NCBI GenBank assembly: GCA_021209875.1
Contig: JAGYVD010000008.1
Span: 682,001-746,000, forward strand
Reading direction: 5' to 3'
Length of the DNA: 64,000 nucleotides
DNA from: Rosellinia necatrix
Lineage: Eukaryota; Ascomycota; Sordariomycetes; Xylariales; Xylariaceae
Position 1 is the stretch's first letter, and each line of letters begins with the position of its first letter. Made by a program: the position numbers and the translations under genes. The notes under the pieces are model-generated. The model was not told the origin of the DNA. It searched no databases and worked only from the letters and a program-made list of their open reading frames with translations. This document shows positions 48,331 through 60,607 of this stretch, in pieces.

Positions 48331-48364
48331 ATACATACATATACATACATACATACATACATAC
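48331..48364. repeat. (ATAC)n tetranucleotide repeat
   Basis: About eight copies of ATAC with a single interruption, about 500 bp beyond the S41 peptidase stop. Confidence 0.9.
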
Positions 48365-48865
48365 GGCCCGGATAGATTCAAAACTTTCCAGTCATCCGTG
48401 CTGTTCGATAGTATTTGCAGCCTGTCACGCCTCTACACCTTCCGGGAGGCGACGCCTGCTACACGGCGTTAAATACAACAGCACACGGGGATGAGGAAAG
48501 CAGGGAAAAGGAAAAAAGAAAAAGGAAAAAGAAACGATGATATAAAAAATACTACCACGGCACTGTAATTCCGGATAATGCAATGCCAGATATATATGAT
48601 TGGGCACGGGGAAAGCAGAGAGGCAAGCAGGTCGCATTAGCGAATAATGTGACATTATATTCTTCTATCATACGGTTTCTGACATCGATGCCCGCGCGTA
48701 ATTATACTACTACCCAATATTCACTCGCTACTTTTGTGACAGTATACAGGATACACCCAGTAAATCTTATTCCCATCTCATCTCTTAAAAAAAAAAAAAC
48801 AGTCCTGTTTTATTCTTTATTATTCTTATCATTAAACTGTACTTTCTTTTATGCTTTTTTTTTTC

Positions 48866-51197
48866 TTAATCGACGACCTTCATGAACTGGTTGGCGAAGG
48901 CCATGGGGTGCATCTGGGCGCCACCGGAGACGCGCTTCTTCCCCGCGACGGCGGGCAGATGTAGCGAGGCCGGGATGGGGAAGCGCGGGCGGCCGAAGGG
49001 GCCCACGGCGGTGGCGACGGTCCTCTTCGACTTCGACTTCTTAGACGTCGTCGTCGTCGGGTAGGCCGGGGGATCGGCGGGGGCGTCGATGGCGCCGTAG
49101 GCGCACTTGCCGTCCCCGAAGGCGGCGTCGGCGGCGGCCCTCCAGACGGCGGAGACGTCGCGGACCATGGCCTCGGTCCACCAGAGGCGGCAGTCGGAGT
49201 ACTCGGCGACGAACTGGGCCGGGGTGCCGTCGGCGAGGTTGGCGCGCAGGATCTCGTCCTTGACGTTGAGGTTCGACACCTGGTTGCGGCCGATGGCGTA
49301 CGTGTCGTAGGCCGACAGCGCCGCCACGAGCGCCGAGTCGTTGGTGTAGGCCAGCGCCGACTGCACGTTGGCGTACACGTCGGCGTACCCGTAGCTCTGC
49401 GAGCCCTTGACGCCGCCGACGCCCTGGATCAGCCCCTCCCGCGACGGGCGGCCGCCCATCGCGATCGTCTTCACCCCGGCGTCGTGCACCAGGAACTGCG
49501 AGAACAGCGTGCACGTCGACGCGCAGTACCCGTCCAGCACCACCACGATGTTCTCCGGCCCCGCGAACGGCCGCGTGAAGTTGGCCCGGCTGCGGTACCC
49601 CGTGATGTCCGTGCCGAAGCCGAACGTCGCGTTGATCGTGTTCAGCGGGTCGTCGAAGTCCCACTGCATCACGTCCGTGAACTGGTCGCCGAGGAACTCC
49701 CGCGGCCCGAACTTAGCCTCGAACGACTTGAAGTGCTTGTTGGCCCCGTCGATGTCGTACCGGTAGTTGTACACCGACTCGTACTGGTAGATGATGTCCT
49801 CGGGCGCCGTGTCGGCGTCGAAGTCGGCCGAGTTGGCCGAGAACACCTCCGAGATGGCGTTGAAGCCCGGGTTCTCGCGCCAGCGGCCGAGCCCCTCCTG
49901 CACGATGTCCGGGAACAGCTGCCGGAACAGGTCGTAGCCCGAGAAGATGTACCCGCCGCCGTTGACCGACACGTCCACCACCAGGTTCTTCTTGCCGGCC
50001 TTCTTGGCCGCCGCGAAGAAGTCCTGCGCCACCTGCTGGAACTCGACCTGGTCCGCCGGCGCGAACGACAGCGCCACGAGCACCGCCGTGTCCTCGAAGC
50101 CCGCGCCCGTCAGGTAGTAGCCCGAGATGACGCCGTCGCTGGACGAGATCACCGGCTCCGGGTAGCCCGGCACGGCCGTGCGCGCGGCTGGGGACGGCGC
50201 CGGGGAGGGCGTGGTCTTGGCCGTGCTGCCCGTGCTCGTGGCTCCCGGGGCGAACTTGGCGAAGTACGAAGGTCCGTCGACGACGCCGGACCAGTCTCCC
50301 TTGATCCGGGCGATGTTGTTGAGCTCCAGCGAGGTCCCGTTCGCGAACTTGAGTGAAGTGGTGCTGCCGGGGTACACGTATCTGTGGTAGTGTTAGCACC
50401 CATGATTTATCGTCTTGTATTTATATATATATATATATAAGCGGACAGGGTCAAAGGGAGGGGGATACGAACCTAGTTCGGCCACCGTTCTGGAAATAAC
50501 CGTTAGACGAGATCTCGGCCGCGAAGGCCTTCTCGTAGAAGAGGGAGTTATACGCGGCGTCGGCATCCTGGTTACCGGAAACCGCGAACACCCACTCGCT
50601 CAGGAAGGTCTCGGCATCCTTGCCGTTGATCTCCGCCACGACGGACGCGGTGTCCGGGGACGAGATCACGTCGCTGTAGACCTTGATCTCGGGGGCGGCG
50701 CCGTCCGGCTTGTCGCTGATGGAGACGAGCGCCAGGGGCCGCTGCCACTCGATGGCGTTGGTCAGGACGTCCGGGTAGCTGACGAAGTGGCCGTCGTGGG
50801 CGGGGCCGAAGAGTTTGATGTATAGATCCTGCTGCCAGGCGTATTCGCTGTCGTACTTGTCGGCCTCGACGGCGGCCTTCACCTCCTCGATGACGCCCCA
50901 GATGTCGTGCGGCGGGTAGAAGTAGTCCGCGGGGGGGTTCTTCTTGAAGATGGTGTCGGACTGCCACTCGACGTAGGGCTTCATCGACTCGAAGTACCGC
51001 AGCGCCCCCTGCTTGTCGATGGGGACGGAGTTGAGACAGTCGTGCGCCACAGTGGCCTCGACGGTGGGCGTCGCCGTGGCGGCGATCTGCGCTGCCCAGG
51101 CAGAGCTCACGGCGGCGCACGGCTCGGTGGGCGTCTGGGCTGAGACCATGTCGACGGCGGCGGCGAGCGCGGCCGCGCGAATGGCTGAGAACTTCAT
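48866..51197 (-). CDS. secreted peptidase S41 family protein
   Basis: Two exons on the minus strand, 51197-50473 and 50381-48866, total 2241 nt (746 aa, TAA). The N-terminus is a signal peptide (MKFSAIRAAALAAAVDMVSAQ). The protein has an N-terminal lid-like region (YFYPPHDIWGVIEEVKA, HDGHFVSYPD), a Pro/Thr/Ser linker at about 295-312, then the tail-specific protease fold: KNLVVDVSVNGGGYIFSGYDLFRQLFPD and NIVVVLDGYCASTCTLFSQFL, with the likely nucleophile Ser at about 530. The layout is that of fungal S41 (CPAF-like) proteins, which are mostly secreted and uncharacterised. The last 60 residues are Lys/Arg-rich and low complexity (TTTTSKKSKSKR). Third codon positions are almost all G or C, unlike the window's other secreted genes. 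The intron donor is the less usual GTTCGT. Confidence 0.9.
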
Positions 51198-53911
51198 GGC
51201 TGGTGGTGTCCCGGCGTGGTTCCCCGTCTCCGAAAAGAGCGAAGAGAGCAGAGAGAGCGGAGTGGAAGGGAAGGCATCTCGGGGACGTCGCGACGCGTCC
51301 TTTTCCCTGCTTTTCTACTGCTTGGGCCTGCTTACGCCTTTACGCACGCAGAGCACGCAGAGGACGCTTCTGCACCGGATTAGGTAGGTGACTGCTTATC
51401 GCTCTGTCAGACCCCATCCTCCTGGAGAGAGCTATTTGCCATTGGGCCATGGTTCCGACCACCGTGTTGGGTCCTTCGTGGAGCTGGCCGGGGTCGGTTC
51501 ATGCCGGCTGAACCGCCTTCAGGGCCGAAGAAGCACGGGATGAAGAGCGATATCCTTGCCCACATCGAATAGCTCCTCCGCAAACGGCACTATGCCTCCG
51601 GTGCAACGCCCTCGCGAGGAATGGGAGCTATCTGCGCCCCCCATTGGATGTTCATGATGACCGCAAGGGAGGAGGTAGGTATGGTGAAGGGTGAATACAT
51701 AACTACCACCGTATATGCATACGGTCGGGTCCGGACTTGAGCAAACACTCGTGTCTCATTTCCTGCTAAGCCAAGCTTCCTCGCCAAGGCGCGTTACTTG
51801 ACACTACCCATGCTTTTAATTTCCCCAATGCCGATCTTTCGACAATCAGTGTCAATCACCCAAGCTTGACAATCGCCTTCTCAACACAAACGCCTCGTTC
51901 CAGCCTCCGAATTGAAGCACGAGCAAACACGAGCTCCATGTCCCGGGGGTAAAGAATATCCAATATCCAATGACCTCTCTCAATGCGACCTATCATTAGA
52001 ATACGCAAGATAACTAGCATCTACCACCGTACAAATCACCTACAGTTAGTGTATGTTTCCGCATGCATCATCGAAGGGCGAGTCAGGGGAGTGTCAGCAT
52101 GCCTAAGCTCTACCCATGGTCCGAGACCTTGGGGAATCCATGTGCCTAAGCCACCCCTCTAAGCATTCACCCGCGGCTTGGCTCTTGGCGATTTTACCAA
52201 GCGCTGACAGGGGGATAGTCCAACAAGGTAGTTTGTTTCCCCCTTTGGCTCTCTACACCGCAGCATAAAGCCTCTTCTCGTAAGTATAGAGGAAAGTGAG
52301 CGTATATACACTATCACTCGCGATAGTTATTAGTCGACTAGTGATTAGAAATACATGCTCCTCATTCATTGGCGAGTGCGTACATTGACGAAAAGTGAGT
52401 ACCACGGCGCAATTTGAATAGGTAGGTATAAAAATGCAGCCTCTGAAGTAGTGTAGAACATCCTATACGGAGCCGTCTGCCAGCATACGAGACATGGTAA
52501 TCCGTAGTTATTCATTCGACAGACAACGCTTGAGTCCAAGAGACAACGGCAGCCAGCCGCCACTCCCCCCTTCCCCGGATTCGGTTGCGCTGTTGTTAGG
52601 TCCTTCTTGTCCGGCTGGTCAAGTCTCAATGACTTGGCATGTATCATCGGACTCCGAGACATGTCTTAAGGAGGGGGGGGAGGCGGGCCGAAGTCTGTCT
52701 GTCAATAACTGTTTAATTTGATGTAGTCGTTTGTCGACAGATGGGCCGAGGATCTTCTCTACGCCTTGATGCCGCGATAACTATATCGTTAGTTATAGAT
52801 AGAGAGATTGTGTGTTCGTAGCCCAGAACATGCGGTATATAAAGTTGGCACAAGTGGGAATTAAGGAGGGCGACAAATAACGGGCATTGCATGAATGCAT
52901 GAATTCATGCACTTTGGCCTATGTGCTCCGTATGTATGCATGTATGTATGTCGGTATGTATGTAGTATGTGCGGTAATCCGGACAATCACCGCGGTTGCG
53001 CGAATCTGACGCCTGTCTACTGCTGCCACCTTACACTAGGTATACCTTACCTTAGGTGGGAGGCATATATAGCCAATAGCCATTGGGTGATATGCATGCA
53101 GGTCTACGTACGTGCATGTAGGTGCGTACACTATATGCCTCTCATGCAGGTGCTGAGTTTGCCCACGTTGTGCCCGGGGGATCTTTGAAACACATAGATT
53201 GCTGCGGATAACGGATCTCATATCGCACTATAAAGCGGCAACACTACACTACCTAGGTAGTCCGGTTGACCCTCAGCCGCGACTGTTCGTGAAAGGATAT
53301 CCTTGGTGGCAGACATTGGCAACGGTGCTGGTCGCTCTAATACTATGCCACTACTACATATTCACAGATGGACAAAACCATGTCTGGCTGTTTAGTTCGG
53401 ATGACCGAGCATTAGTAGCCCCTGACTGCCTACTGTTCAACACAATTAGCTACGCGGAGTTCACTCGAAACAACGACCCACCGGTACTACTGGACCGATG
53501 GACTCCCAGAATTGCATGGAGAAAAGGGTAATTCATCGAATAATCTATAATAAAAACAGTAGTTTAAATGGGTGGGTATCTTGCATTGTGTAGCTGGATA
53601 CGCAGGTATCGAACCGTAGTCGCAGGGAGCCCTGGCTAATTCTCTAACCACAGCCTTCAGTTGAATCGGGAGAGAAAATGCTACATGTATGTAAAATAAA
53701 TCGTATACAATGACCAATCAGAGAACAAAGAAAGGAGAAAATGGGAACAGCCCACCGAAAAGACACATCCGACTAGCCTGAAATTAGGCGTTTCTATGCT
53801 CATAAATTCAACCAACGCCTTGTGAAACACGAGTTGAGCCTCATAATTTCTGCCGGAGCAGCTAGGAATTGCGACTACGTTGCCTTATCGCCACGATGCC
53901 CGAAAACGACG
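51198..53911. other. 2.7 kb gene-free region
   Basis: This stretch holds the promoter of the S41 gene and the 3' flank of the Crh-like gene. It includes TATG repeats at about 52930-52970 and a decayed tRNA-like stretch around 53590-53665 on the minus strand. A frame at 53199-53531 has one hydrophobic segment but no ATG in a good position and no family. Confidence 0.5.
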
Positions 53912-55543
53912 TTACCTATGGCCGCCGCCGCCATTCCAATAATCGCCCTGCGGACCGGGGGAGCCTGGGCCATGATTTAACTGCATGGGTCCGGGGCTGT
54001 TGACGCGTGCCATACCGTACATGTCATGTGGCGCCGGCGACCCGGGACTACGGGCTTGGGGAGAGCCCGGGCCGGTAGACCCCATCCTGGTAGGGGCATA
54101 CGGAGAGGCTGAGTGCCCTCGATTCACAGGCGACGATGGTAATGGGTACGCGGGGGGGAGCCCGGGGCTCTGCGAGTGAACAGGGGACGTGAGACCATTC
54201 CGTAGGGGGGCAGCCCCTTCGTTATGAAGCAGGGGCATCCCCGATGTCATTCCATCAGAACCCATCGGATCCCAGGTCTTCTCAGGGGGCCCTGCGGAGC
54301 TTCCCGGGGGCGAGTCTGCGATGGCCGAGTACGAGCCACTCATGCCACCCTTTCCGGCGGCGCCAACGTACTCTGTGCCGCTAAATTGTAGGTCGTCGGG
54401 GTTTCTGCCCTCCTTGCGGAACCGCTCAAGCTCGACTCGCTCTTCCTCGTGCATCTTGGCGGCCAGAGCAGCTTCCCTTTGACCCTGGCGTCGCTGCTTG
54501 ATGTAGTAGACTGCAAGGGCGATGAAGAGTATACCACCGACGGCGCCCGCTGCGGCGTAAATACCAATCTTGGTGCTCTCGGGAAGCTCCGCCCATTTCT
54601 CTGAGAGTGACTTCTCTGGTGGCTTGTTGATGCTTTCGGCGGCGGTCGAGTTTCCCCTATTGTTCGGTTAGATAAACAGGCTAAGCAGACGGCGAACCAG
54701 GACAGTTGTGTTATAAATAACTTACACTGTGGCTTTGATGCTTTGCCACGAACCAGATTTATCGGTGTAGGTATATTCTTTGCCAGACGAGAAATCTTCG
54801 ACACGTGCGCTTTCCACGTACATGCGGAAAGGGCCTTGAGAATAATCAGTCGGGCCACCGGCCCATTCCACCGTCCCGGGAGCCTGGGTCTCGGTATCGC
54901 CACCGACCCAGCTACCAAGTCTCAGTGTCATGGGGGTCTGCGGGAAATCATTGCCGCCGTTGGCATCCTTGGCATGGAGGGTACGAATCAATTGCCCATC
55001 CAAGTGCCACTCCAGCTTCTCCTTTGTCCAAACAGACGTGTAATTGTGTAAGTCGTAGATGCTGCCTGTCACGGGATGGTCCCCTCCAGTACCGGTGACG
55101 TTGGTGTTACCTTTGCCAAAATAGTTGGAGAAAACCCAGGTCTCGTTGCCACCTTTGAACTCCCAGTCGACCTCATCGAGGGTGTCGGAGCCCCATACGA
55201 TTGAGCTAATGATACCCTGTCCTTTGGCGGCCTTCATCAGAACCTCGGTCCGACCGAAGAAGAAGTAAAAGTCGGAAGCAAGGGTGGCGGAGTGGCCCTG
55301 ATCGGAGATAGTGAAAATGGCACCCTTCTTCTCGTCATACTCAATCGCATTCGCCTCCGAGGTAAAAGTATCATCAGGCGGGGTGCTGTTGAAGTAAAAC
55401 GTATGGGACGTTCCCAGAGCGGGGTCAGGCGGGCAGGCCTTCTCTAGAGGGTTGCATTTGGTAGTCAACTGAGCCGTGGCGGAAGAGACGAGAGCCGAGG
55501 CCAGCAGCGCGAACGCTGGTCCGGATGGCGAGCAAGGCAACAT
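53912..55543 (-). CDS. Crh-like GH16 chitin-glucan transglycosylase, membrane-anchored
   Basis: Two exons on the minus strand, 55543-54726 and 54656-53912, total 1563 nt (520 aa, TAA). Residues 1-25 are a signal peptide. The Cys-containing start TTKCNPLEKACPPD and the GH16 catalytic motif DEVDWEF (residues 123-129, both Glu residues present) identify the Crh1/Utr2 family, which links chitin to beta-glucan in the cell wall. DGQLIRTLHA and PMTLRLGSWVGGD follow as expected. Instead of an obvious GPI signal, residues about 302-325 form a single membrane helix (IYAAAGAVGGILFIALAVYYI) followed by KQRRQGQR and a long Gly/Pro/Ser-rich cytosolic tail. This is a type I membrane layout seen in some Pezizomycotina Crh proteins. 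Confidence 0.92.
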
Positions 55544-57784
55544 TATGCGTGATAATGCGGCTGGGCCGATGATGTCGTGTGGTGAGAAGCACTAAACGGA
55601 TAGTGACTGGTCGTAAACGGGATCGCCCGTCTTTTGTTTGATGGTGGTAGGAACCGATTTCGTCGGATGTAAGGGATAGATAATCTACCGAATGGAGACT
55701 GGCTGGATAGGACGATTATCGTTATTTGAGATGCATAATCCGACGTCGGTGATCTCGAGGTCTAGTGGGCTCTGATATGCCGATCGAGAGGCGCTATTCC
55801 ACAGACTGATGAAGCCCGAATGCCGTGTTCTCTTTTCTTTTGGGTTTGAAATGAGTGGCGCTCGGCGATTAGTTTAGGGATGTCTTTTTTCTGGACGTGG
55901 GACTGCAAGCAGATGGTCCCTCAAGGACACGATACTGATGCGTCGGGTAGAGAGCGGCGAGAGAGCGGTTGTTGTTCAATGAGTGTAGCAGCTGACAGCC
56001 GGATGGGCCACAGTGAGTCTTTGTCTTTGTGGCTCTTTTGTGTATTCACACAGCGGCCGAGGGAGTGGCAGCGTTGTTCGATACAATCGAACAAAGCTCG
56101 GGTGTTTTAGTCGAGGGGTGTTGGAGACGGATACTGTACCGTGGGGAAGGACGAGCACCCAGGTTGGTTATCAAGGAATGACGAGTTGTATGTTGGGGGC
56201 AAAAAAAGAGAGGATAAGGGCACACAAGACACGGCACCCTAGCACGACTCGAAACAGACCGTTGACGCAGGAGGAGAGCGACAAGACAGGTGTAACCGTG
56301 ACGAGAAGCGAGGAGAAGAGGGAAGAGCGACCAAGGAGACGGCGAGAGGACGAGGACAAGAGGCGTTTGGCGTGGCGCGCTACTGCAGGTACCCTTTAAG
56401 CCAATTCGAGACGGAGATAGGGGGCTTGCAGAGATCTTGGGCGGATCTGGGGGTCACATTCTTCCTATCTGGGGCAAGTGCCTTGGTTCAGGGCACCAAT
56501 CACCATGCTATCCATCGCGAACGCCTTTTGCCGTAATTGCCGCCCAGACGCCCAGAGGGAATAGTTACAGATACAGGAGTAGTGTATAGTGTTGTGTGAC
56601 CTACACGTGCGATCTACACGTGTACATACCGCCACCTACGCGCCCGCCTATGCCGTGATAATGGTGAGTATTGTACACTACCTAATTGTGCACCGGGACT
56701 TATCCGATCTACACTGGTTTAGGCCAATGGGACATGCAAATGAATAGCGCATAAGTGGTAGTAATTACCTACTACATAACTATCGTTATATACTGGGTAG
56801 GTTAGAATAACTACTGACTTGTAATGTATAGGAAAATTGCCCTCATGTTACTAGTACGTACTTGGTTAGGTAAGTACGTGCTATAAGTAGGTATTTTATA
56901 GTGGTAGGTTGACACTCGATAGTATAGAAGTATATGTGAAACATACTCTGGCATATCTAAATGCCGAAATAATAAAATAAAACCGTCCTTCTATTGAAAC
57001 GACAAGATGGCGTCATCTCCAACGTTTCCGAAGAACCCGATCACTTTTTTACAATCCGATTTAAAAACAGAGATGCCTTGGAGGACAGCCGAACTACAGC
57101 CAAGTTATGGCATATAGTCCGAACGATGCCTTACTAAAACCCGACCAGCACAGGTATACGAGAAGATCTACCTGCCTAGATAGTGCAGCCACTTAGCTCA
57201 TAAATCGAATCCTTCGAAGTGAGAAACATGGTTTAACAATAATTATCCCAGTTACAAGACCAGATATTTCATTATTAGATATCAAGATATATTCTTGGCC
57301 AATCATCTAAAAACAATGCATGTATGGCTTCTAGATGCGACGGCCAGGCCGTGCTGTGCTCCGAAATCCCGATCTCATCCATCATCCTTGGTACCCATGT
57401 ATTCCTCCCATCTCGCCTGGTGTAGTCCAGCCTAACATGATGCTTCCTTCCCCGGATAAGAAAAAAAAAAAGGGACCATCACGCTGAAGATACAGCAGGC
57501 ATCTGTTATCTGTGCCTTTTCGTTGCTCCGAACGCCATCCCGGTCTATAAATGCAAAAGGCCATCCGAGTAGGTCCGGGGTGCCATGATAAAAAATAATA
57601 CCTAGACTCCTTCATAACATGGACGTAGTATATGGCGTTTTAGTTAGGTGTGTAAGTGTCTTTATGTAGACACGCACGGGTAGGCAAATGGGAGAATAAG
57701 TGGTTTTTCCCCTCAAAATCCGCGCCCGCGGGGGGGGGTTTAGGTTTATTAATGATATTAGACTGTAGGTAAATATGTGACTAT
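55544..57784. other. 2.2 kb gene-free region
   Basis: The promoter of the Crh-like gene and the 3' flank of the GT2 gene. It is AT-rich from 56600 to 57600 with TAGGTA words. The frame at 56013-56399 is Arg/Glu-rich and unsupported. Confidence 0.5.
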
Positions 57785-60607
57785 TTACCACGAGAAGGTC
57801 ATGAGAGCGGGGTTGAGGGCGATGGGGAGCAAGAGATGGCTCGTCGCCACGGTTGCCATGGGAAGAATGGCCACGAAATCCGTGATGCGCCAATCTATTG
57901 GCACGAAGGGCCCGACGGCCAAGACAACGATGGCGACAATGAAAAATAGCGAGAATGCTATCGAGTATTTGAACTGTGTAAAAGGATTCAGTGTTAGTAG
58001 TCATATTCCATTGTTCGAATTGGCAAGGGGGTTTTCATTCGACTTACACTCTTGAGAACCTTGGGGACTTCAATGAAGAAGTTCGAGAACTCGGCTTCCT
58101 TGGACGTGGCACCCCAGGTCATGTTGATCTCGAACATATGGGCGAGAATTGCCTGGCTGACGTGCAGAGAGAGACCACCCAGGAAAATGGCGAGGAGGAA
58201 GGTCCACTTGAAGTTCTCGTACAGAGCGTATAGCAACCCTCTCTCGCCCACACGATACCGCATGATAGCGAGCGCAACGTTGCCAAGACCGTTGAAGACA
58301 ATAATGATGGAGAACCAGACCTGCCACGAATCGACGTAGTACTTATCCAAGTATCCGTTAAACCAGCCCATGAGGAAGTAGTTAACCGAAGTCAGGATCC
58401 AGGCTGCACCGATGGCGTAATACGTGCCGATGTATGAGATGACGGTGATCTTGGAGGTGAAGCGAATGTTGGAGAACAAGAAACGACGGAAAAGAGGCGT
58501 GAACGGGCCCTTCCAGATCCACATGCGGATGGGGTGGAATAGCAGTTCGTTACAGCCGTAAGCGTACTTCTCCCATCGAGCCAATTCGTCGTATACCGTA
58601 AGCGACACACCTTCCTTGAAACCTTCGCCAGCCCATGCTGCCAGACGGATGATGTAACCATTGCACTGCAAACGCAAAGACATATCGAAATCCTCAGACA
58701 CGTGAGACTCGGACCAGAACTTCTCGTATCCGTCCTCGTCCTCGTACGAGACTTGCTGAATAGCGCTCCAGCGGAGGATCGCGTTGTGGCCGACGAAGGG
58801 AGCTACGTCGCCGTTGGAGACAGTGTATCGGATAGCAGTGTAGATGAGGTTGGTGAAGAAGGTAATACCGTTTTCGAAGTAGGTGTGGACAACTTGCATG
58901 ACACCGGATGAGAACTGCATGATACCTACATCAGGGGACTGTTCCATCTCGGACACGGCATCCAGCAGGCAATCAGATGGCACACGAGTATCAGAATCAA
59001 CTAAACGAGATGTTAGCACACGCAGTCTTGTTTGCAGCAGATGCAATAATAGCTTACTGATGAGAATGTAGTCGCCAACACGAATGTTGCCGTCCGCCCA
59101 CGCTCTCCCGTCCTGTTCGAGAACCTCCTTGAGCGCCTTTTCATAAGCCAAAGCCTCATCTGCCTGAGACCACTCAGGCCCGCGGTTATAGTGAGTAAGT
59201 TTCTCCTCAACCTTGCACGAAATCATGAGAGCGAAGTTCATGTTGGAGGCCTTCTTGAATTTACCGCGACGCAGGAATCCATTCTCACCATGCTTGGGAC
59301 GAGCAACCCAGCCAATGGAGTGGTCAGCATAGAACTCAATACGAGCGCGTCGCTCCTCTTCGGGGAGCAGCTGAAGACCGTCGTCGTTGATAAACACGTT
59401 GGCTGAGCCACCCTGTAGTTCGTAGGTACTGATGGCCTGTTTTAGAGATCGCACCGTGGGAGCAATAACTGCACCGAGACCTTCCTTATAGACGGGACAC
59501 TGGACTGTAATATGGGGTAGAATCGTGCTCTGCAGTCTAGGGGGAGGTTTAGCTGAATAGAACTTGGAGTTGATGGTGAGTTGTCGGATAGGACCGAAGA
59601 TTTGAGCCAAGCAACCGACGATGACCTGGGCGAAGAATAGGGTGAAAAAGATCTGAACGGGTGCTAGAGCGACCAGAGCTAAGCGGGTATAAGAGCCGTC
59701 AACGGAGACTTCGATGGCGAGCTGACGCGCGGCGGCACCCAGCGAGGTGGTGATGAGGACAAGGACGATGGATACGAGATAGGTATTCTGCATGTGGACG
59801 GGACGTTTCTCGGGTATGATCTGGCCGCTCTCCTCGTCGATCTCGGCCTCTCCAAAGGTGAAGTTGGCCTTCTTCTCCATGTCCTCGTCGTCTTCCTCGC
59901 CCGTCTGCCAAACCAACTCCATCAGCTCCGATTCGATGGCTTTAGCGCGCTGAACCAGGTGGAGTGCATCATCATCCCACACAACAAGGAGAGCTTCTGA
60001 AGCTACAAAGGCGGCGAACTGGTGCTTTCGCGCCCTCGGTAAGTCGTCGATGGTGGGTAGAATTTGGACACGCAGGCCATTCATCAGTGGCACGTCCACG
60101 GCATCAGGAGACCAGTTTAAGAATGTTTTGATAACCCGGGAGTTGACCGTCATCGCGCACTAGGAACGAGCCCGTTAGTTTGCTAACAACCAGGCTACGA
60201 CCATGGGAACATACCTGAACGTTGAGCGTGGCACAGGCCATGGCAAAGGCCGAGCTGGCCAGTCCGGGAGGGCATGCCATATAGTTGCCCCGCGACTTGC
60301 GAAGCAAAACACCTTCGATCTCCCCCGACCCATCGGCCACCCAGAGATGCGAGCATTGCTGCTGATACAGGTAGTTGACCATGACCTCATGCTTGATGTC
60401 ATCGAGGAACATGGAACTCCCACCCGAGAGCGAGTTCCTCGAAGAGCCGAAGTTAGGCGTCGGGACCTGGAGCTCGAAGTCATTATGAGCCGGTGCGCTC
60501 GCCGAATGCTTCTCGGAGAACACGGCGCCGCCGGTTGGGGGTGCCTTGATGACCGGCTTCTTATTAGGCTCAGGCTTGGTGGCCTTGAAATAACTGGAAA
60601 ATCCCAT
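57785..60607 (-). CDS. GT2 family glycosyltransferase of the fungal hyphal-growth type
   Basis: Four exons on the minus strand: 60607-60215, 60159-59058, 59000-58048 and 57973-57785. They total 2637 nt (878 aa, TAA). Residues 1-130 are a cytosolic N-terminus. Two membrane helices (about 256-275 and 290-315) precede the GT-A domain with QCPVYKEGLGAVIAPTVRSL (about 352-370), INDDGLQ (about 388-394), RPKHGENGFLRRGKFKKASNMN, DSDTRV and HVSEDFDMSLRLQCNG. Several membrane helices follow, including the one spread over exon 4 (FSLFFIVAIVVLAVGPFVP). The whole resembles the conserved fungal type 2 glycosyltransferase whose loss in wheat pathogens (ZtGT2, FgGT2) stops hyphal growth on solid surfaces. 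It is not a chitin synthase: the QRRRW motif is absent. The product polysaccharide is unknown. Confidence 0.88.

Larger units (their letters stand above)
42830..48865. other. 6 kb gene-free region with many microsatellites
   Basis: This is the largest gap in the window. It holds a TG/TATG tract (about 43440-43505), a T run (43893-43910), GGTA copies (45160-45185), ATC plus A runs (45955-45987), TGAC copies (47467-47506), ATCC copies (near 48186-48200) and ATAC copies (48331-48364). I read all frames over 80 codons. None had a recognisable domain, a signal peptide or splice partners. No terminal repeats or transposase motifs are seen. Confidence 0.5.

Noticed and set aside
49484..50356. Plus-strand open frame of 290 codons
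   Set aside because: It is an Arg/Val-rich shadow of the GC-rich S41 coding strand.
53199..53531. 110-codon frame with one hydrophobic segment
   Set aside because: The frame opens at TTG, not ATG, has no family resemblance and no splice partner.
57785..60607. Chitin synthase
   Set aside because: The GT-A domain and membrane helices are similar, but the QRRRW product motif is missing and the overall layout fits the fungal GT2 family.
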